64,000 bases of DNA from positions 310,001 to 374,000 of the forward strand of contig NZ_RCCS01000004.1 in assembly GCF_003664185.1 (NCBI RefSeq), given 5' to 3'. How positions within the stretch are numbered: position 1 is the first letter of the stretch; each line of letters begins with the position of its first letter. The notes under the pieces were generated by a model. The model was not told the DNA's origin, searched no databases, and saw nothing but the letters and a program-made list of their open reading frames with translations. Position numbers and translations under genes: made by a program. This DNA is from Tenacibaculum discolor. GTDB lineage: Bacteria > Bacteroidota > Bacteroidia > Flavobacteriales > Flavobacteriaceae. Below are positions 43,785 through 52,598 of the stretch, in pieces.

Positions 43785-43802
43785 TGACAAAAACATAAAA
43801 TT

Positions 43803-44282
43803 ATGGTAGGAATTATCATGGGAAGCGATTCAGACCTTCCAATTATGCAAGAAGCAATTGATATTTTAGAGAGTTTTGATATTCAAGTAGAAGTAGATAT
43901 TGTATCTGCACACAGAACTCCTGAAAAGTTATTCGATTATGCTAATAACGCACACAAGCGTGGCGTACAAGTTATTGTTGCTGGTGCTGGTGGTGCTGCT
44001 CATTTACCTGGAATGGTAGCAAGTATGAGTCCGTTACCAGTAATTGGAGTTCCTGTTAAAAGTAGAAACTCTATTGATGGTTGGGATTCTGTTTTATCTA
44101 TTCTTCAAATGCCTGGTGGTGTTCCTGTGGCTACAGTTGCTTTAGATGGAGCTAAAAATGCAGGAATCTTAGCAGCTCAAATTATTGGAGCTTCAGACAA
44201 ATGTGTATTAGACAAAATAATCGCTTATAAAGAAGGCTTAAAACTGAAAGTTGAAAAAGCTTCTGAAAGAGTAAAAAAATAA
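43803..44282 (+). CDS. purE: N5-carboxyaminoimidazole ribonucleotide mutase
   Basis: A protein of 159 residues, class I PurE length. The start MVGIIMGSDSDLPIMQEA is the conserved GSxSD substrate loop, then VDIVSAHRTPEKLFDYA, and VIVAGAGGAAHLPGMVAS. It rearranges N5-CAIR to CAIR, the step after PurK. A terminator lies at 44304. Confidence 0.95.
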   Translation: MVGIIMGSDSDLPIMQEAIDILESFDIQVEVDIVSAHRTPEKLFDYANNAHKRGVQVIVAGAGGAAHLPGMVASMSPLPVIGVPVKSRNSIDGWDSVLSILQMPGGVPVATVALDGAKNAGILAAQIIGASDKCVLDKIIAYKEGLKLKVEKASERVKK

Positions 44283-44303
44283 GTACCTTAGTACAATATT
44301 AAC

Positions 44304-44350
44304 TTGAAGACCTCACAGATTTTTTATTTGTGAGGTTTCTTCAATTTTTT
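44304..44350 (+). terminator. Terminator after purE
   Basis: TTGAAGACCTCACA and TGTGAGGTTTCTTCAA form a long stem with a small internal bulge, followed by T residues. Confidence 0.75.
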
Positions 44351-44363
44351 AAACTAAATTTTC

Positions 44364-46397
44364 ATGACTAAAAATCCACTTTTACAAGATTTTAATACTC
44401 CCCCTTTTTCTCAAATTAAAGAAGAAGATTATAAACCCGCTATAAAGGAAGCTATACAAATAGCAAAAGATGAAATTAACGCCATTGTAGAGAATCCTGA
44501 AGCTCCAACTTTTGAAAACACTACGGTTGCTTTAGATAATACAGGTAATACGTTGGATAGAGCTACTTCTATCTTTTTCAACTTAAACTCTGCTGAAACA
44601 AATGAAGAAATTCAAAAAATAGCGAAAGATATTTCGCCTTGGTTAAGTGAGTTTAGAAACGACATGATTTTAAATGAAGAATTGTTTAAACGTGTAAAAA
44701 ACGTATACGATCAATTATCTGATTTAAACCTTACTCCTGAACAAGAAATGTTGCTGGATAAGCAATACAAAAGCTTTGCGCGTAATGGAGCGAATTTAAA
44801 TGAAGATGATAAAGCTGAGCTTCGCAAAATTGATGCTGAGTTAGCAAAATTATCGTTACAGTTTGGAGAGCATGTATTGGCTGAAACCAATGCTTTTGAA
44901 TTATTAATTACCAATGAAGATGATTTAGCTGGTTTACCAGAAAGCGCTAAAGAAGCTGCTAAAGAACTTGCTAATTCGAAAGGTAAAGAGGGTTGGATGA
45001 TTACCTTAGATTATCCAAGCTATATTCCTTTTATGACCTATGCTGATAATAGAGAAATGAGAAAAAAGTTAGCAATAGCTTTTGGTAAAAAAGGATTCCA
45101 ACAAAATGAATATAACAATGAACAAGTTGTAAAAGACATTGTAACCCTACGTCATAAACGTGCCAATCTATTAGGTTATAAAACCCACGCTCATTTTGTA
45201 TTAGAAGAGCGTATGGCTGAAACTCCTGAAAAAGTTATGGAGTTTTTAAATGAGTTATTAGAAAAAGCTAAACCTGCTGCACAACGTGAGTTTAAAAATT
45301 TAGAAGCGTATGCTAAAAAATTGGATGGAATTGACCAACTGCAAAAATGGGACGGTGCTTACTATTCTGAAAAACTAAAAAAAGAATTATTTAACTTAGA
45401 TCAAGAGTTACTGAAACCTTACTTTAAATTAGAAAATGTAATTGATGGTGTGTTTACTGTGGCCAACAAATTGTATAATTTACAGTTTGAAGAAATTGAC
45501 AGTATTGATAAGTATCATGAAGATGTTAAAACCTATGCTGTAACAGATACTGATGGTAATTTTGTTTCGTATTTCTATGCAGATTTTCATCCAAGACCTG
45601 GAAAACGTAATGGTGCGTGGATGACTTCTTATAAATCACAATACATGAGTAACGATACTAACGAAAGACCTCAAGTATCTATCGTTTGTAACTTTACCAA
45701 ACCTACGCAAACTAAACCTTCTTTATTAACTTTTAACGAGGTTACTACCTTATTCCACGAGTTTGGTCACGCCTTACACGGAATGCTTGCAAATACGACA
45801 TATAAAAGCTTATCAGGAACTTCTGTTTCTTGGGATTTTGTAGAGTTACCTAGCCAAGTTTTAGAAAACTGGTGTTACGAAAAAGAAGCGTTGGAGTTAT
45901 TTGCAAAACATTATGAGACAGGTGAGGTTATTCCTATGGAATATGTTGAGAAAATTAAAGAATCAGCAAGTTTCCATGAAGGAATGCAAACCCTGCGTCA
46001 ATTAAGCTTCGGATTATTAGATATGTCTTGGCACTCTGGAGATTCTCCTGAAACAATTACTAATGTTAAAGAATTTGAAACGAATGCTTTCGCAGAAACT
46101 AAATTATATCCTGATGTAGCAGAAAACTGTATGAGTACTTCTTTTTCTCATATTTTTCAAGGCGGATACTCAGCTGGATATTACTCTTACAAATGGGCAG
46201 AAGTGTTAGATGCTGATGCTTTTGAATATTTTAAAGAGGAAGGTATTTTTAATAAAGAGGTTGCAGATAAATTTAAAAACAACGTATTATCTAAAGGAGG
46301 AACAGAAGAGCCTATGGAATTATACAAACGTTTTAGAGGAAGAGAGCCAAAACCAGATGCTTTATTAAGACGCGCTGGATTGATTGACAAGAATTAA
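44364..46397 (+). CDS. dcp: M3 family oligopeptidase (Dcp-like)
   Basis: A protein of 677 residues with the M3 zinc motif FHEFGHALHGML (HExxH) and the usual flanks, TLFHEFGHAL and FVELPSQVLENWCYE. The N-terminal helical half (NPLLQDFNTPPFSQIKEEDY) is typical of peptidyl-dipeptidase Dcp and oligopeptidase A. No signal peptide is seen, so it is probably cytosolic and degrades short peptides. It is monocistronic. Dcp versus PrlC/OpdA cannot be separated by eye; Dcp is the commoner call in this family group. Confidence 0.85.
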   Translation: MTKNPLLQDFNTPPFSQIKEEDYKPAIKEAIQIAKDEINAIVENPEAPTFENTTVALDNTGNTLDRATSIFFNLNSAETNEEIQKIAKDISPWLSEFRNDMILNEELFKRVKNVYDQLSDLNLTPEQEMLLDKQYKSFARNGANLNEDDKAELRKIDAELAKLSLQFGEHVLAETNAFELLITNEDDLAGLPESAKEAAKELANSKGKEGWMITLDYPSYIPFMTYADNREMRKKLAIAFGKKGFQQNEYNNEQVVKDIVTLRHKRANLLGYKTHAHFVLEERMAETPEKVMEFLNELLEKAKPAAQREFKNLEAYAKKLDGIDQLQKWDGAYYSEKLKKELFNLDQELLKPYFKLENVIDGVFTVANKLYNLQFEEIDSIDKYHEDVKTYAVTDTDGNFVSYFYADFHPRPGKRNGAWMTSYKSQYMSNDTNERPQVSIVCNFTKPTQTKPSLLTFNEVTTLFHEFGHALHGMLANTTYKSLSGTSVSWDFVELPSQVLENWCYEKEALELFAKHYETGEVIPMEYVEKIKESASFHEGMQTLRQLSFGLLDMSWHSGDSPETITNVKEFETNAFAETKLYPDVAENCMSTSFSHIFQGGYSAGYYSYKWAEVLDADAFEYFKEEGIFNKEVADKFKNNVLSKGGTEEPMELYKRFRGREPKPDALLRRAGLIDKN

Positions 46398-46417
46398 TAC
46401 AATTACATTTCAATATT

Positions 46418-46458
46418 TAAAATAGTCCTTTTTTATAAGAAAGGGACTATTTTTTTTA
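46418..46458 (+). terminator. Terminator after the oligopeptidase gene
   Basis: AAAATAGTCC and GGGACTATTTT pair around a loop containing TTTTTTATAAGAAA, ending in a T-run. Confidence 0.8.
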
Positions 46459-46531
46459 GAAAAAATTAACACAATTTCACATATAAAAAGTTTGCTCAGC
46501 CCTTACTTTTGTTTCCCTACAGTTATAAAAA

Positions 46532-46870
46532 ATGAGCTTGAATAAAAATAGCATATTTAGTAAAATCGCCTCTTTGTCTTTGGTGGTTCTTCTTATGCTT
46601 CCTATTCTTATAAAAGCTACCCATCATCATGAAAATGAAGCACACCATCATAACTGTAAAGAAAAATCTACTCACTTACACGAATCGGTAAACGACCATT
46701 GTGATATTTGTTATTTTTCTTTTGCTTCATTTGATGTACCTACACAAAATTTCTCACAAGCTTTAGCTATTCTTCCTAGTAAGGCAATAATAGATAATTA
46801 CAAATCAATTATCTTACCTTCTTACCACTCTCTGAATAGAAAGCTTAGAGGACCTCCTACAAACTTGTAA
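46532..46870 (+). CDS. His-rich small envelope protein of a metal-uptake cluster
   Basis: A protein of 112 residues with an N-terminal hydrophobic segment (IASLSLVVLLMLPILIKA) and then a His/Cys-rich stretch (THHHENEAHHHNCKEKSTHL, later DHCDICYF). Such runs bind Zn, Cu or Ni. It is upstream of a TonB-dependent receptor gene, as is common for small His-rich proteins of metal-uptake clusters. A -7-like TACTTTTG lies at 46504-46511. The role as periplasmic metal carrier or sensor is an inference. Confidence 0.65.
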   Translation: MSLNKNSIFSKIASLSLVVLLMLPILIKATHHHENEAHHHNCKEKSTHLHESVNDHCDICYFSFASFDVPTQNFSQALAILPSKAIIDNYKSIILPSYHSLNRKLRGPPTNL

Positions 46871-47057
46871 CATATTATTTTTAGAACATTTGTACTCTTT
46901 TTATAAGAGTGTGTATTTATGTAACCCTAAAACTAGGTTTTGCACTGTAATTACATATACTTACTCCTATTTATAGTCGTGTGTTCTAAATTTATTTAAT
47001 CAATAGTCGATTTTTTCTATTTCGGCTAACACAATTCGTTTTTAAATTCTGTTTACA

Positions 47058-49418
47058 ATGACAAAACAAAGCTTAGGTGCTTTATTTTGTGTATTGTTTC
47101 ATGCAATTCTTTTTAGTCAGAATACCAGTTCTGTTACTATTAAGGTAATTGATGGAGCAACACAAAGTGAGTTACCCAATGCTCACGTGAGTATTGGTTC
47201 AAAGCACGCCTACACAAACACTAAAGGAAATAGTAGTTTTTACAAACTTTTGAACAAAGAGTATCTCTTAACTGTTACTCATGTTGGATATGTTAGTTAT
47301 CAAGAAAACATATCTCCTACTAACTCAGTAATAATTATCCCTTTAACACAAGACAATTCAGTGTTAAATGAGGTGGTTATTGCACAAAACCCTAAAAAAA
47401 CACTAACAAAGTTCTCCAGTAACACACAAAGGATTGATGTTAGTTTTTTAGAGAAAAACAGAGACAATAGTTTAATGCAAACTCTTAAAGATATTCCAGG
47501 GGTTAGCACAATTACTATTGGTTCTGGTCAATCCAAACCTACTATTAGAGGTTTAGGTTTTAATAGAGTTGTTGTTGTTGAAAATGGTATAAAACACGAA
47601 GCACAACAATGGGGAGCCGATCATGGTTTGGAAATAGACCAATATAATATTGATAATATTGAGGTTACTAAAGGAGCTGCTTCATTGCTCTATGGTTCTG
47701 ATGCAATATCTGGGGTAATTAGCTTGAAAAATAACTTACTACCTGATGTTAATTCTTTTTCAGGTGAACTAAACCTCACCAACAGAAGTAACAACGATTT
47801 TTATGGAGTTTCTTTGGGAGTTAAACAACGTTATAATCATTGGTATTACAAAGCTAGAATAACTCATGAAGATTATGGCGACTATAAAGTTCCTACCAAA
47901 AAAATCACATACGATAATTACATTTTTGACTTGCATAAAAACTACTTACGTAACACAGCAGGGTACAATCATAATGTTGGAGTTTCTATAGGTTATGTAT
48001 CAGATAATATTAGCTCTATAACTTCTTTTAGTAATGTAAATTCTAAAAATGGTTTTTTCGCTAATGCACATGGTCTTGAAGTGAGAACTTCTAAAATAGA
48101 TTACGATGCTGACAATAGAGATATTGATTTACCACATCATAAAGTCAATCATTTTAAAATAACAAATAATACCAGTTTTTTGTTCCCCAATTACACGTTA
48201 GATGTTGAGCTTGGGCTTCAAAAAAATCATCGCGAAGAACACTCAGAACCTGTTCCGCATGGTTATATGCCCAAGCCGTCATCTACAATGGAACGCTTGT
48301 TTAAGAAGGACACCTACAGTCTTAATTTAAAAAATCAATTACACTATTTTGAAAAACATAAAGTTACCACGGGTATAAACTTAGAGTACCAAGATAATGC
48401 TATTGATGGCTGGGGATTTCTTATTCCTGAATATACTCGTTTTACAGTTGGGGCTTTTGTATACGATCAAATAAAACTCAACAACAATTTATATTTAGAT
48501 GGTGGTATACGCTACGATTATGGTGTAATAAAAACACAACCCTATTACGAATGGTTTTTATCTCCAGTTACTGACGAAAACGGAAATACTACTCAGCAAC
48601 AACTACAGCGTTCAGAAAGAAAGAATTTAACTTTTGGAAGTTTTAGTGCTTCAGCTGGATTAAGTTATGGACTTAAAAACACATCGTATAAAATAAATAT
48701 AGGTAAGAGTTTTAGAATTCCACTAGCAAACGAATTGGCTTCGGACGGAGTAAATTATCACATGTACCGATATGAAGAAGGGAATCTTGATTTAGAGCCT
48801 GAAAGTTCTTATCAAATAGACGGAGAGTTTAAAGCAAACTTTAGTAAAGCTTCTATTCAGGTTACTCCTTTTGTTAATTATTTTGATAATTATATTTATT
48901 TAAGCCCAACTTCAGAGTATTACGAAACACTTCAGAAGTATCAATACAGTCAAAGTCGTGTTTTTAGATATGGCGGTGAAATTATGGTACAATATAAACC
49001 TATTGATAAATTATCGATTACGGGTTCTTTAGAGTATGTAAAAGCAAGGCAGTTAAGTGGAAAAAAGAAAAACTTCACTCTTCCCTTTTCTCCTCCGTTA
49101 ACAGGAGTTGTTTCGCTTGAGTATACATTGAATCCTTGGTTAACTTTTGGCGACACTAAACTATTCTCAAGTGTACGATTGGTTTCGGATCAAAACAATA
49201 TTGTACCCCCTGAAAAAACGACAGAAGGGTATTCTTTAATAAATATTGGTTTGCATACGAGTGTAGATCTTTTCTCAAAAAAACAACCTCTTAAAATTCA
49301 AGGGAGGTTAAATAACATTTTAAACAACAAAGTATTCGACCACACTAGTTTCTATAGACTTATAGAAGTTCCTGAGCCTGGAAGAAACTTTTCAATAACA
49401 ATTATACAAACATTTTAA
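47058..49418 (+). CDS. TonB-dependent receptor, probable metal or chelate uptake
   Basis: A protein of 786 residues, full TBDR length. Signal peptide TKQSLGALFCVLFHAILFSQ, then a carboxypeptidase-regulatory-like domain (TIKVIDGATQSELPNAHVSI), a plug (MQTLKDIPGVSTITIGSGQ, then PTIRGLGFNRVVVVENGI) and a barrel ending PGRNFSITIIQTF with terminal Phe. It lies between a His-rich protein and DUF4625 lipoproteins, an arrangement I associate with zinc or other divalent-metal acquisition in Bacteroidota. The actual substrate is not readable. Confidence 0.88.
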   Translation: MTKQSLGALFCVLFHAILFSQNTSSVTIKVIDGATQSELPNAHVSIGSKHAYTNTKGNSSFYKLLNKEYLLTVTHVGYVSYQENISPTNSVIIIPLTQDNSVLNEVVIAQNPKKTLTKFSSNTQRIDVSFLEKNRDNSLMQTLKDIPGVSTITIGSGQSKPTIRGLGFNRVVVVENGIKHEAQQWGADHGLEIDQYNIDNIEVTKGAASLLYGSDAISGVISLKNNLLPDVNSFSGELNLTNRSNNDFYGVSLGVKQRYNHWYYKARITHEDYGDYKVPTKKITYDNYIFDLHKNYLRNTAGYNHNVGVSIGYVSDNISSITSFSNVNSKNGFFANAHGLEVRTSKIDYDADNRDIDLPHHKVNHFKITNNTSFLFPNYTLDVELGLQKNHREEHSEPVPHGYMPKPSSTMERLFKKDTYSLNLKNQLHYFEKHKVTTGINLEYQDNAIDGWGFLIPEYTRFTVGAFVYDQIKLNNNLYLDGGIRYDYGVIKTQPYYEWFLSPVTDENGNTTQQQLQRSERKNLTFGSFSASAGLSYGLKNTSYKINIGKSFRIPLANELASDGVNYHMYRYEEGNLDLEPESSYQIDGEFKANFSKASIQVTPFVNYFDNYIYLSPTSEYYETLQKYQYSQSRVFRYGGEIMVQYKPIDKLSITGSLEYVKARQLSGKKKNFTLPFSPPLTGVVSLEYTLNPWLTFGDTKLFSSVRLVSDQNNIVPPEKTTEGYSLINIGLHTSVDLFSKKQPLKIQGRLNNILNNKVFDHTSFYRLIEVPEPGRNFSITIIQTF

Positions 49419-49437
49419 TCATTTAATTTTTTTAATC

Positions 49438-50262
49438 ATGAAAAACACATTTAAATCAGCAATCTTATTTTTTGTAAGCCTTTTAATTATTTCTTGTAGT
49501 GATGAAGATAACATACCAGAAACTTTTGATGAAAACATCAATACAGAACGCTTTAAAAGTATGGAATTAGGTAATTCTGATTTTGTTTTACCACAATCAA
49601 ACGTAGATGTTCATATTGAATTTGACTATGAAGGAACTAGTAAGGTTTCTAAAATTTATTTTGATGTTGAAGCTTTTGATGTTCCAAAAGTAAAGACAGG
49701 TGAGTTAATTTGGGAATTAAAGAATCATTTAGTTCCTGTTGATAGCTATGAAGGTCAATTAAACCCTCACATACATTACCATGTGTATTTTGATGAAGAG
49801 AACAAATACACTCCTTCTTTTACCCCTGCTGAAGGAGTTTATAAGTTTAAAATTACAGTTGAACATGAAGACGGAACTAAAAGTGCCATTACTAAAAAGT
49901 TACACATTATTCAAAAGTTTAAAGACTTAGAAATTGGTGATAATAACTCAATCGCTTTTGGAAAAGATGAGCTACATACCGAATTTGAATATGTTTCTGG
50001 TAATAATACTGTTACTGAAATTAAATACGAATTTTGGTTCAAAGAATGGAGAGAAGGACAAAATGTTGAAGTTGGTAAGTGGGATAAAGTAATTTCTATT
50101 TTACCTAAAGAATTGTATGAAGGAGTTAAAAACCCGCACATACATTATCATTACGATTTAATTCCTGGAGCTCCTGTAGGAAGTTACTGGTTAAACATCT
50201 ATGCAAAAGAGAGTGGTGAAAGCGAAACTGTAAAGTTGTCTATTCCAATCGAAATAAAGTAA
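49438..50262 (+). CDS. DUF4625 lipoprotein with internal duplication
   Basis: A protein of 274 residues with lipoprotein signal SAILFFVSLLIISCSDE. It consists of two similar DUF4625-like domains, about 35-150 and 155-274; both contain a NPHIHYH motif (LNPHIHYHVYFDEEN and KNPHIHYHYDLIPG). The paired HxHYH clusters look like metal ligands. The gene lies 19 bp after the TonB-dependent receptor, so it is probably a surface or periplasmic metal-binding partner of that transporter. A terminator-like hairpin follows at 50272. Confidence 0.78.
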   Translation: MKNTFKSAILFFVSLLIISCSDEDNIPETFDENINTERFKSMELGNSDFVLPQSNVDVHIEFDYEGTSKVSKIYFDVEAFDVPKVKTGELIWELKNHLVPVDSYEGQLNPHIHYHVYFDEENKYTPSFTPAEGVYKFKITVEHEDGTKSAITKKLHIIQKFKDLEIGDNNSIAFGKDELHTEFEYVSGNNTVTEIKYEFWFKEWREGQNVEVGKWDKVISILPKELYEGVKNPHIHYHYDLIPGAPVGSYWLNIYAKESGESETVKLSIPIEIK

Positions 50263-50271
50263 TTATAACTC

Positions 50272-50306
50272 AAAAGGCTACTTGGTTTTTCAAGTAGTCT
50301 TTTACA
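50272..50306 (+). terminator. Hairpin between the two DUF4625 genes
   Basis: AAAAGGCTACTTG (50272-50284) and CAAGTAGTCTTTT (50291-50303) pair with one G-U. This could give partial termination before the third lipoprotein gene. Confidence 0.7.
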
Positions 50307-50319
50307 ATAACAAACTATT

Positions 50320-50793
50320 ATGAAATTATTAAAAACAACAAGTGCTTTTCTTCTATTAATCTTATTAAACATAAGCTGTAGTAGTGAGTCTGAAGAACCA
50401 GATACAGAAAAGCCAACTATTACTTTAAACTACAACGAAGGTTTTCCCAAGTCGTGTACTGTTTTAGAAAAAGGGAAAGAATATACCATACGAGTAAAAG
50501 TCTCTGACAACATTGCATTGGCTACTTACGCTATAGACATTCATCATAATTTTGATCATCATACACACGATGATCAAGACTCTAATTGTGAGTTATCTCC
50601 TATAAAAGATCCTGTTTCACCTTTAATTTTTATGGAAAACTATACTATTGATAACAATCGTAATGAATATGAAGTAGTACAAAACATTACAATTCCTGCT
50701 GATATTGATTCTGGCGATTACCATTGTCAAATTTCTGTAATCGATGTTACTGGATGGCAAAGTAGAACCTCAGTAGATATTAAAATTGAATAA
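50320..50793 (+). CDS. DUF4625 lipoprotein, single domain
   Basis: A protein of 157 residues with lipoprotein signal LLKTTSAFLLLILLNISCSS. The body resembles DUF4625 (PTITLNYNEGFPKSCTVLEK, YTIRVKVSDNIALATYAIDI, DYHCQISVIDVTGW). Its His cluster (IHHNFDHHTHDDQD) sits near the middle of the domain, roughly as HIHYH does in the longer neighbour. It is the last gene of the predicted metal-uptake cluster. Confidence 0.75.
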   Translation: MKLLKTTSAFLLLILLNISCSSESEEPDTEKPTITLNYNEGFPKSCTVLEKGKEYTIRVKVSDNIALATYAIDIHHNFDHHTHDDQDSNCELSPIKDPVSPLIFMENYTIDNNRNEYEVVQNITIPADIDSGDYHCQISVIDVTGWQSRTSVDIKIE

Positions 50794-50796
50794 GCT

Positions 50797-52026
50797 CTAC
50801 TTCTTATTCTTTTCCTCAATCCACTTGCTCATAAATTTTGTAGCCTGTAAGGTTTGATGTTGTAACAAACTTCCAAGAAAATTTTGTGTACGATGTGTTT
50901 CAAGGTTTTCTTGGATTTCTTTTATTTTGTTTACAAAAGAAAAAGCTAATTTTTCTTTATCATATATCGAATTGATAATTGCAATTCCTTTTTGTTGAGA
51001 CTTTTTCCAAAGAATATCATAAGTATACAGCTCTATAGCTTTGTTAGCAAACTTCTCAAAATCATCTTCTATAAATCCGTTCCAAGGTAAATTTCCATGC
51101 ATACCTTCTGCACCTATTGAAGTAGTAACACTTGGAGTACCACATTCCATTGCTTCGGTTAATTTCCCTTTAATTCCGGCGCCAAAACGAATTGGAGCTA
51201 GCACTACTCTAGCATTTTTAACTACTTCGAGTGCATTTTCTGCAAAACCTTTTATAATAAATCCTTCTTTTGGTTTATGCAATTGCTGAATTTGCTGCGT
51301 TGCATAGGCTCCGTAAATATGTAACTCTGCCTCTGGTAATTGCTTTCTTATCGTTTTCCAAATTGTTTTTAATTGTAAAACAGCATCGACATTTGGAGCA
51401 TGAAAAAAGTTACCTATAAACACAAAATGTTTTCGTTCTTCAAACGACTTCCATTTTTTCACTACTTTTTCATCAATTGAACTCAATAAAAAAGGTAAAT
51501 GATATAGTAAAGATTCATCAACTTTAAAAACGTCTTTCAATAACTGCATTTCGTAAGTTGAAATAATCAAACTCATATCACAACGTAAAATAGCAGCGAT
51601 TTCTCGTTTTGCTTCATCCGAATTCAACAATGCTTCTATAGAAAATTGTTTTCCTTTTTTTAATTGTTGATGGCGTGTTTTACGTAAAAAATGTAAATCT
51701 TCTGTATCTAAAACTCGTAAAGCTTCCGGGCAATGTTCAGCTACACGCCAACCAAATTGTTCTTCCATCATAAAACGATCGAACAACACAACATCAGGTT
51801 GCTGTTCTTTAATAAAATCATCAAAAGAACTTGAATTCAATTCAATCGATTTTTCCTCAACTCCTAACTCTGCTAAGTTTAAAGAGTTTTCTGTTTTTTG
51901 GGCGGGTGTTGCAAAAGTAATGGTATAGTTTTGGTTTTTAAAAACATTAAGTAACTGTAACATTCGGTTACCAGCTCCTGTAGTTTTTTCTATCCAAACA
52001 TATCCAATTATTAAAAGTTGTTGCAT
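50797..52026 (-). CDS. GT4-like glycosyltransferase
   Basis: A protein of 409 residues with a GT-B layout: a Rossmann N-terminal half (QQLLIIGYVWIEKTTGAGNR) and a C-terminal nucleotide-sugar half with FIGNFFHAPNVDAV and EAMECGTPSVTTSIGAEGMH, the typical GT4 C-terminal motif (E-x7-E class). It would transfer a sugar to an unknown acceptor, perhaps in surface polysaccharide synthesis, although no other such genes are near. It is followed on the same strand, after 4 bp, by the haem-binding gene upstream of it, so the two may form an operon. Confidence 0.8.
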   Translation of the reverse strand: MQQLLIIGYVWIEKTTGAGNRMLQLLNVFKNQNYTITFATPAQKTENSLNLAELGVEEKSIELNSSSFDDFIKEQQPDVVLFDRFMMEEQFGWRVAEHCPEALRVLDTEDLHFLRKTRHQQLKKGKQFSIEALLNSDEAKREIAAILRCDMSLIISTYEMQLLKDVFKVDESLLYHLPFLLSSIDEKVVKKWKSFEERKHFVFIGNFFHAPNVDAVLQLKTIWKTIRKQLPEAELHIYGAYATQQIQQLHKPKEGFIIKGFAENALEVVKNARVVLAPIRFGAGIKGKLTEAMECGTPSVTTSIGAEGMHGNLPWNGFIEDDFEKFANKAIELYTYDILWKKSQQKGIAIINSIYDKEKLAFSFVNKIKEIQENLETHRTQNFLGSLLQHQTLQATKFMSKWIEEKNKK

Positions 52027-52030
52027 TAAT

Positions 52031-52501
52031 TTAGTTAGCTAGCTGCATTTTGTAATCACCTTGTACACTTTTAGCCCAGTTAATTACTTGCTCAACTTCT
52101 TCTTTAGTTAAACGAGCATCGGCATGTGTCCAAGTATAAGAATCTAATGGCATTTTTCCTTTTTCTACTTCCTCCCAAACTTCTTCCATTTTATGTTCTT
52201 TTCTTTTTAAGGAATAAGTAGCCCATTCAGAAAAATTCAATTCTTCTTTTCCATGGTTTACGTGGTCAGCCAACCAATAGTTAACTGGCGTAATACTACT
52301 ATACCAAGGATAACGAGTTGAATTACTATGACAATCAAAACATGCTGTTTTTAATATTTTGTGTACCTGATCATTTGGTTTGGTTTCTTTTATAAAAGCT
52401 TCAACTGTAGTTATTTCTCCTTGATTTTTTTCTGGTTGAAAAAACTGCGCTATTACCAATAGTATTAATAAGAATCCTATAATTTTTTTGAAAATTTTCA
52501 T
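52031..52501 (-). CDS. Haem-binding domain protein
   Basis: A protein of 156 residues with an N-terminal hydrophobic anchor (MKIFKKIIGFLLILLVIAQF). A single c-type haem motif CFDCHS is followed by NSTRYPWYSSITP, the signature of the small haem-binding (DUF1924-like/haem_bd) domain, and a C-terminal helical part with WTHADARLTKEEVEQVINW. It is probably a periplasmic membrane-anchored cytochrome-like protein. It overlaps nothing and is 4 bp before the glycosyltransferase gene in transcription order. Confidence 0.82.
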   Translation of the reverse strand: MKIFKKIIGFLLILLVIAQFFQPEKNQGEITTVEAFIKETKPNDQVHKILKTACFDCHSNSTRYPWYSSITPVNYWLADHVNHGKEELNFSEWATYSLKRKEHKMEEVWEEVEKGKMPLDSYTWTHADARLTKEEVEQVINWAKSVQGDYKMQLAN

Positions 52502-52598
52502 ACAACGAATTTAAGTTTTAAAGATATGAAAACTAATTTTATCGACAAATAATTGTATTTTTGTGCTTCATTATTTATGAAAAAATAAAACACAACTC

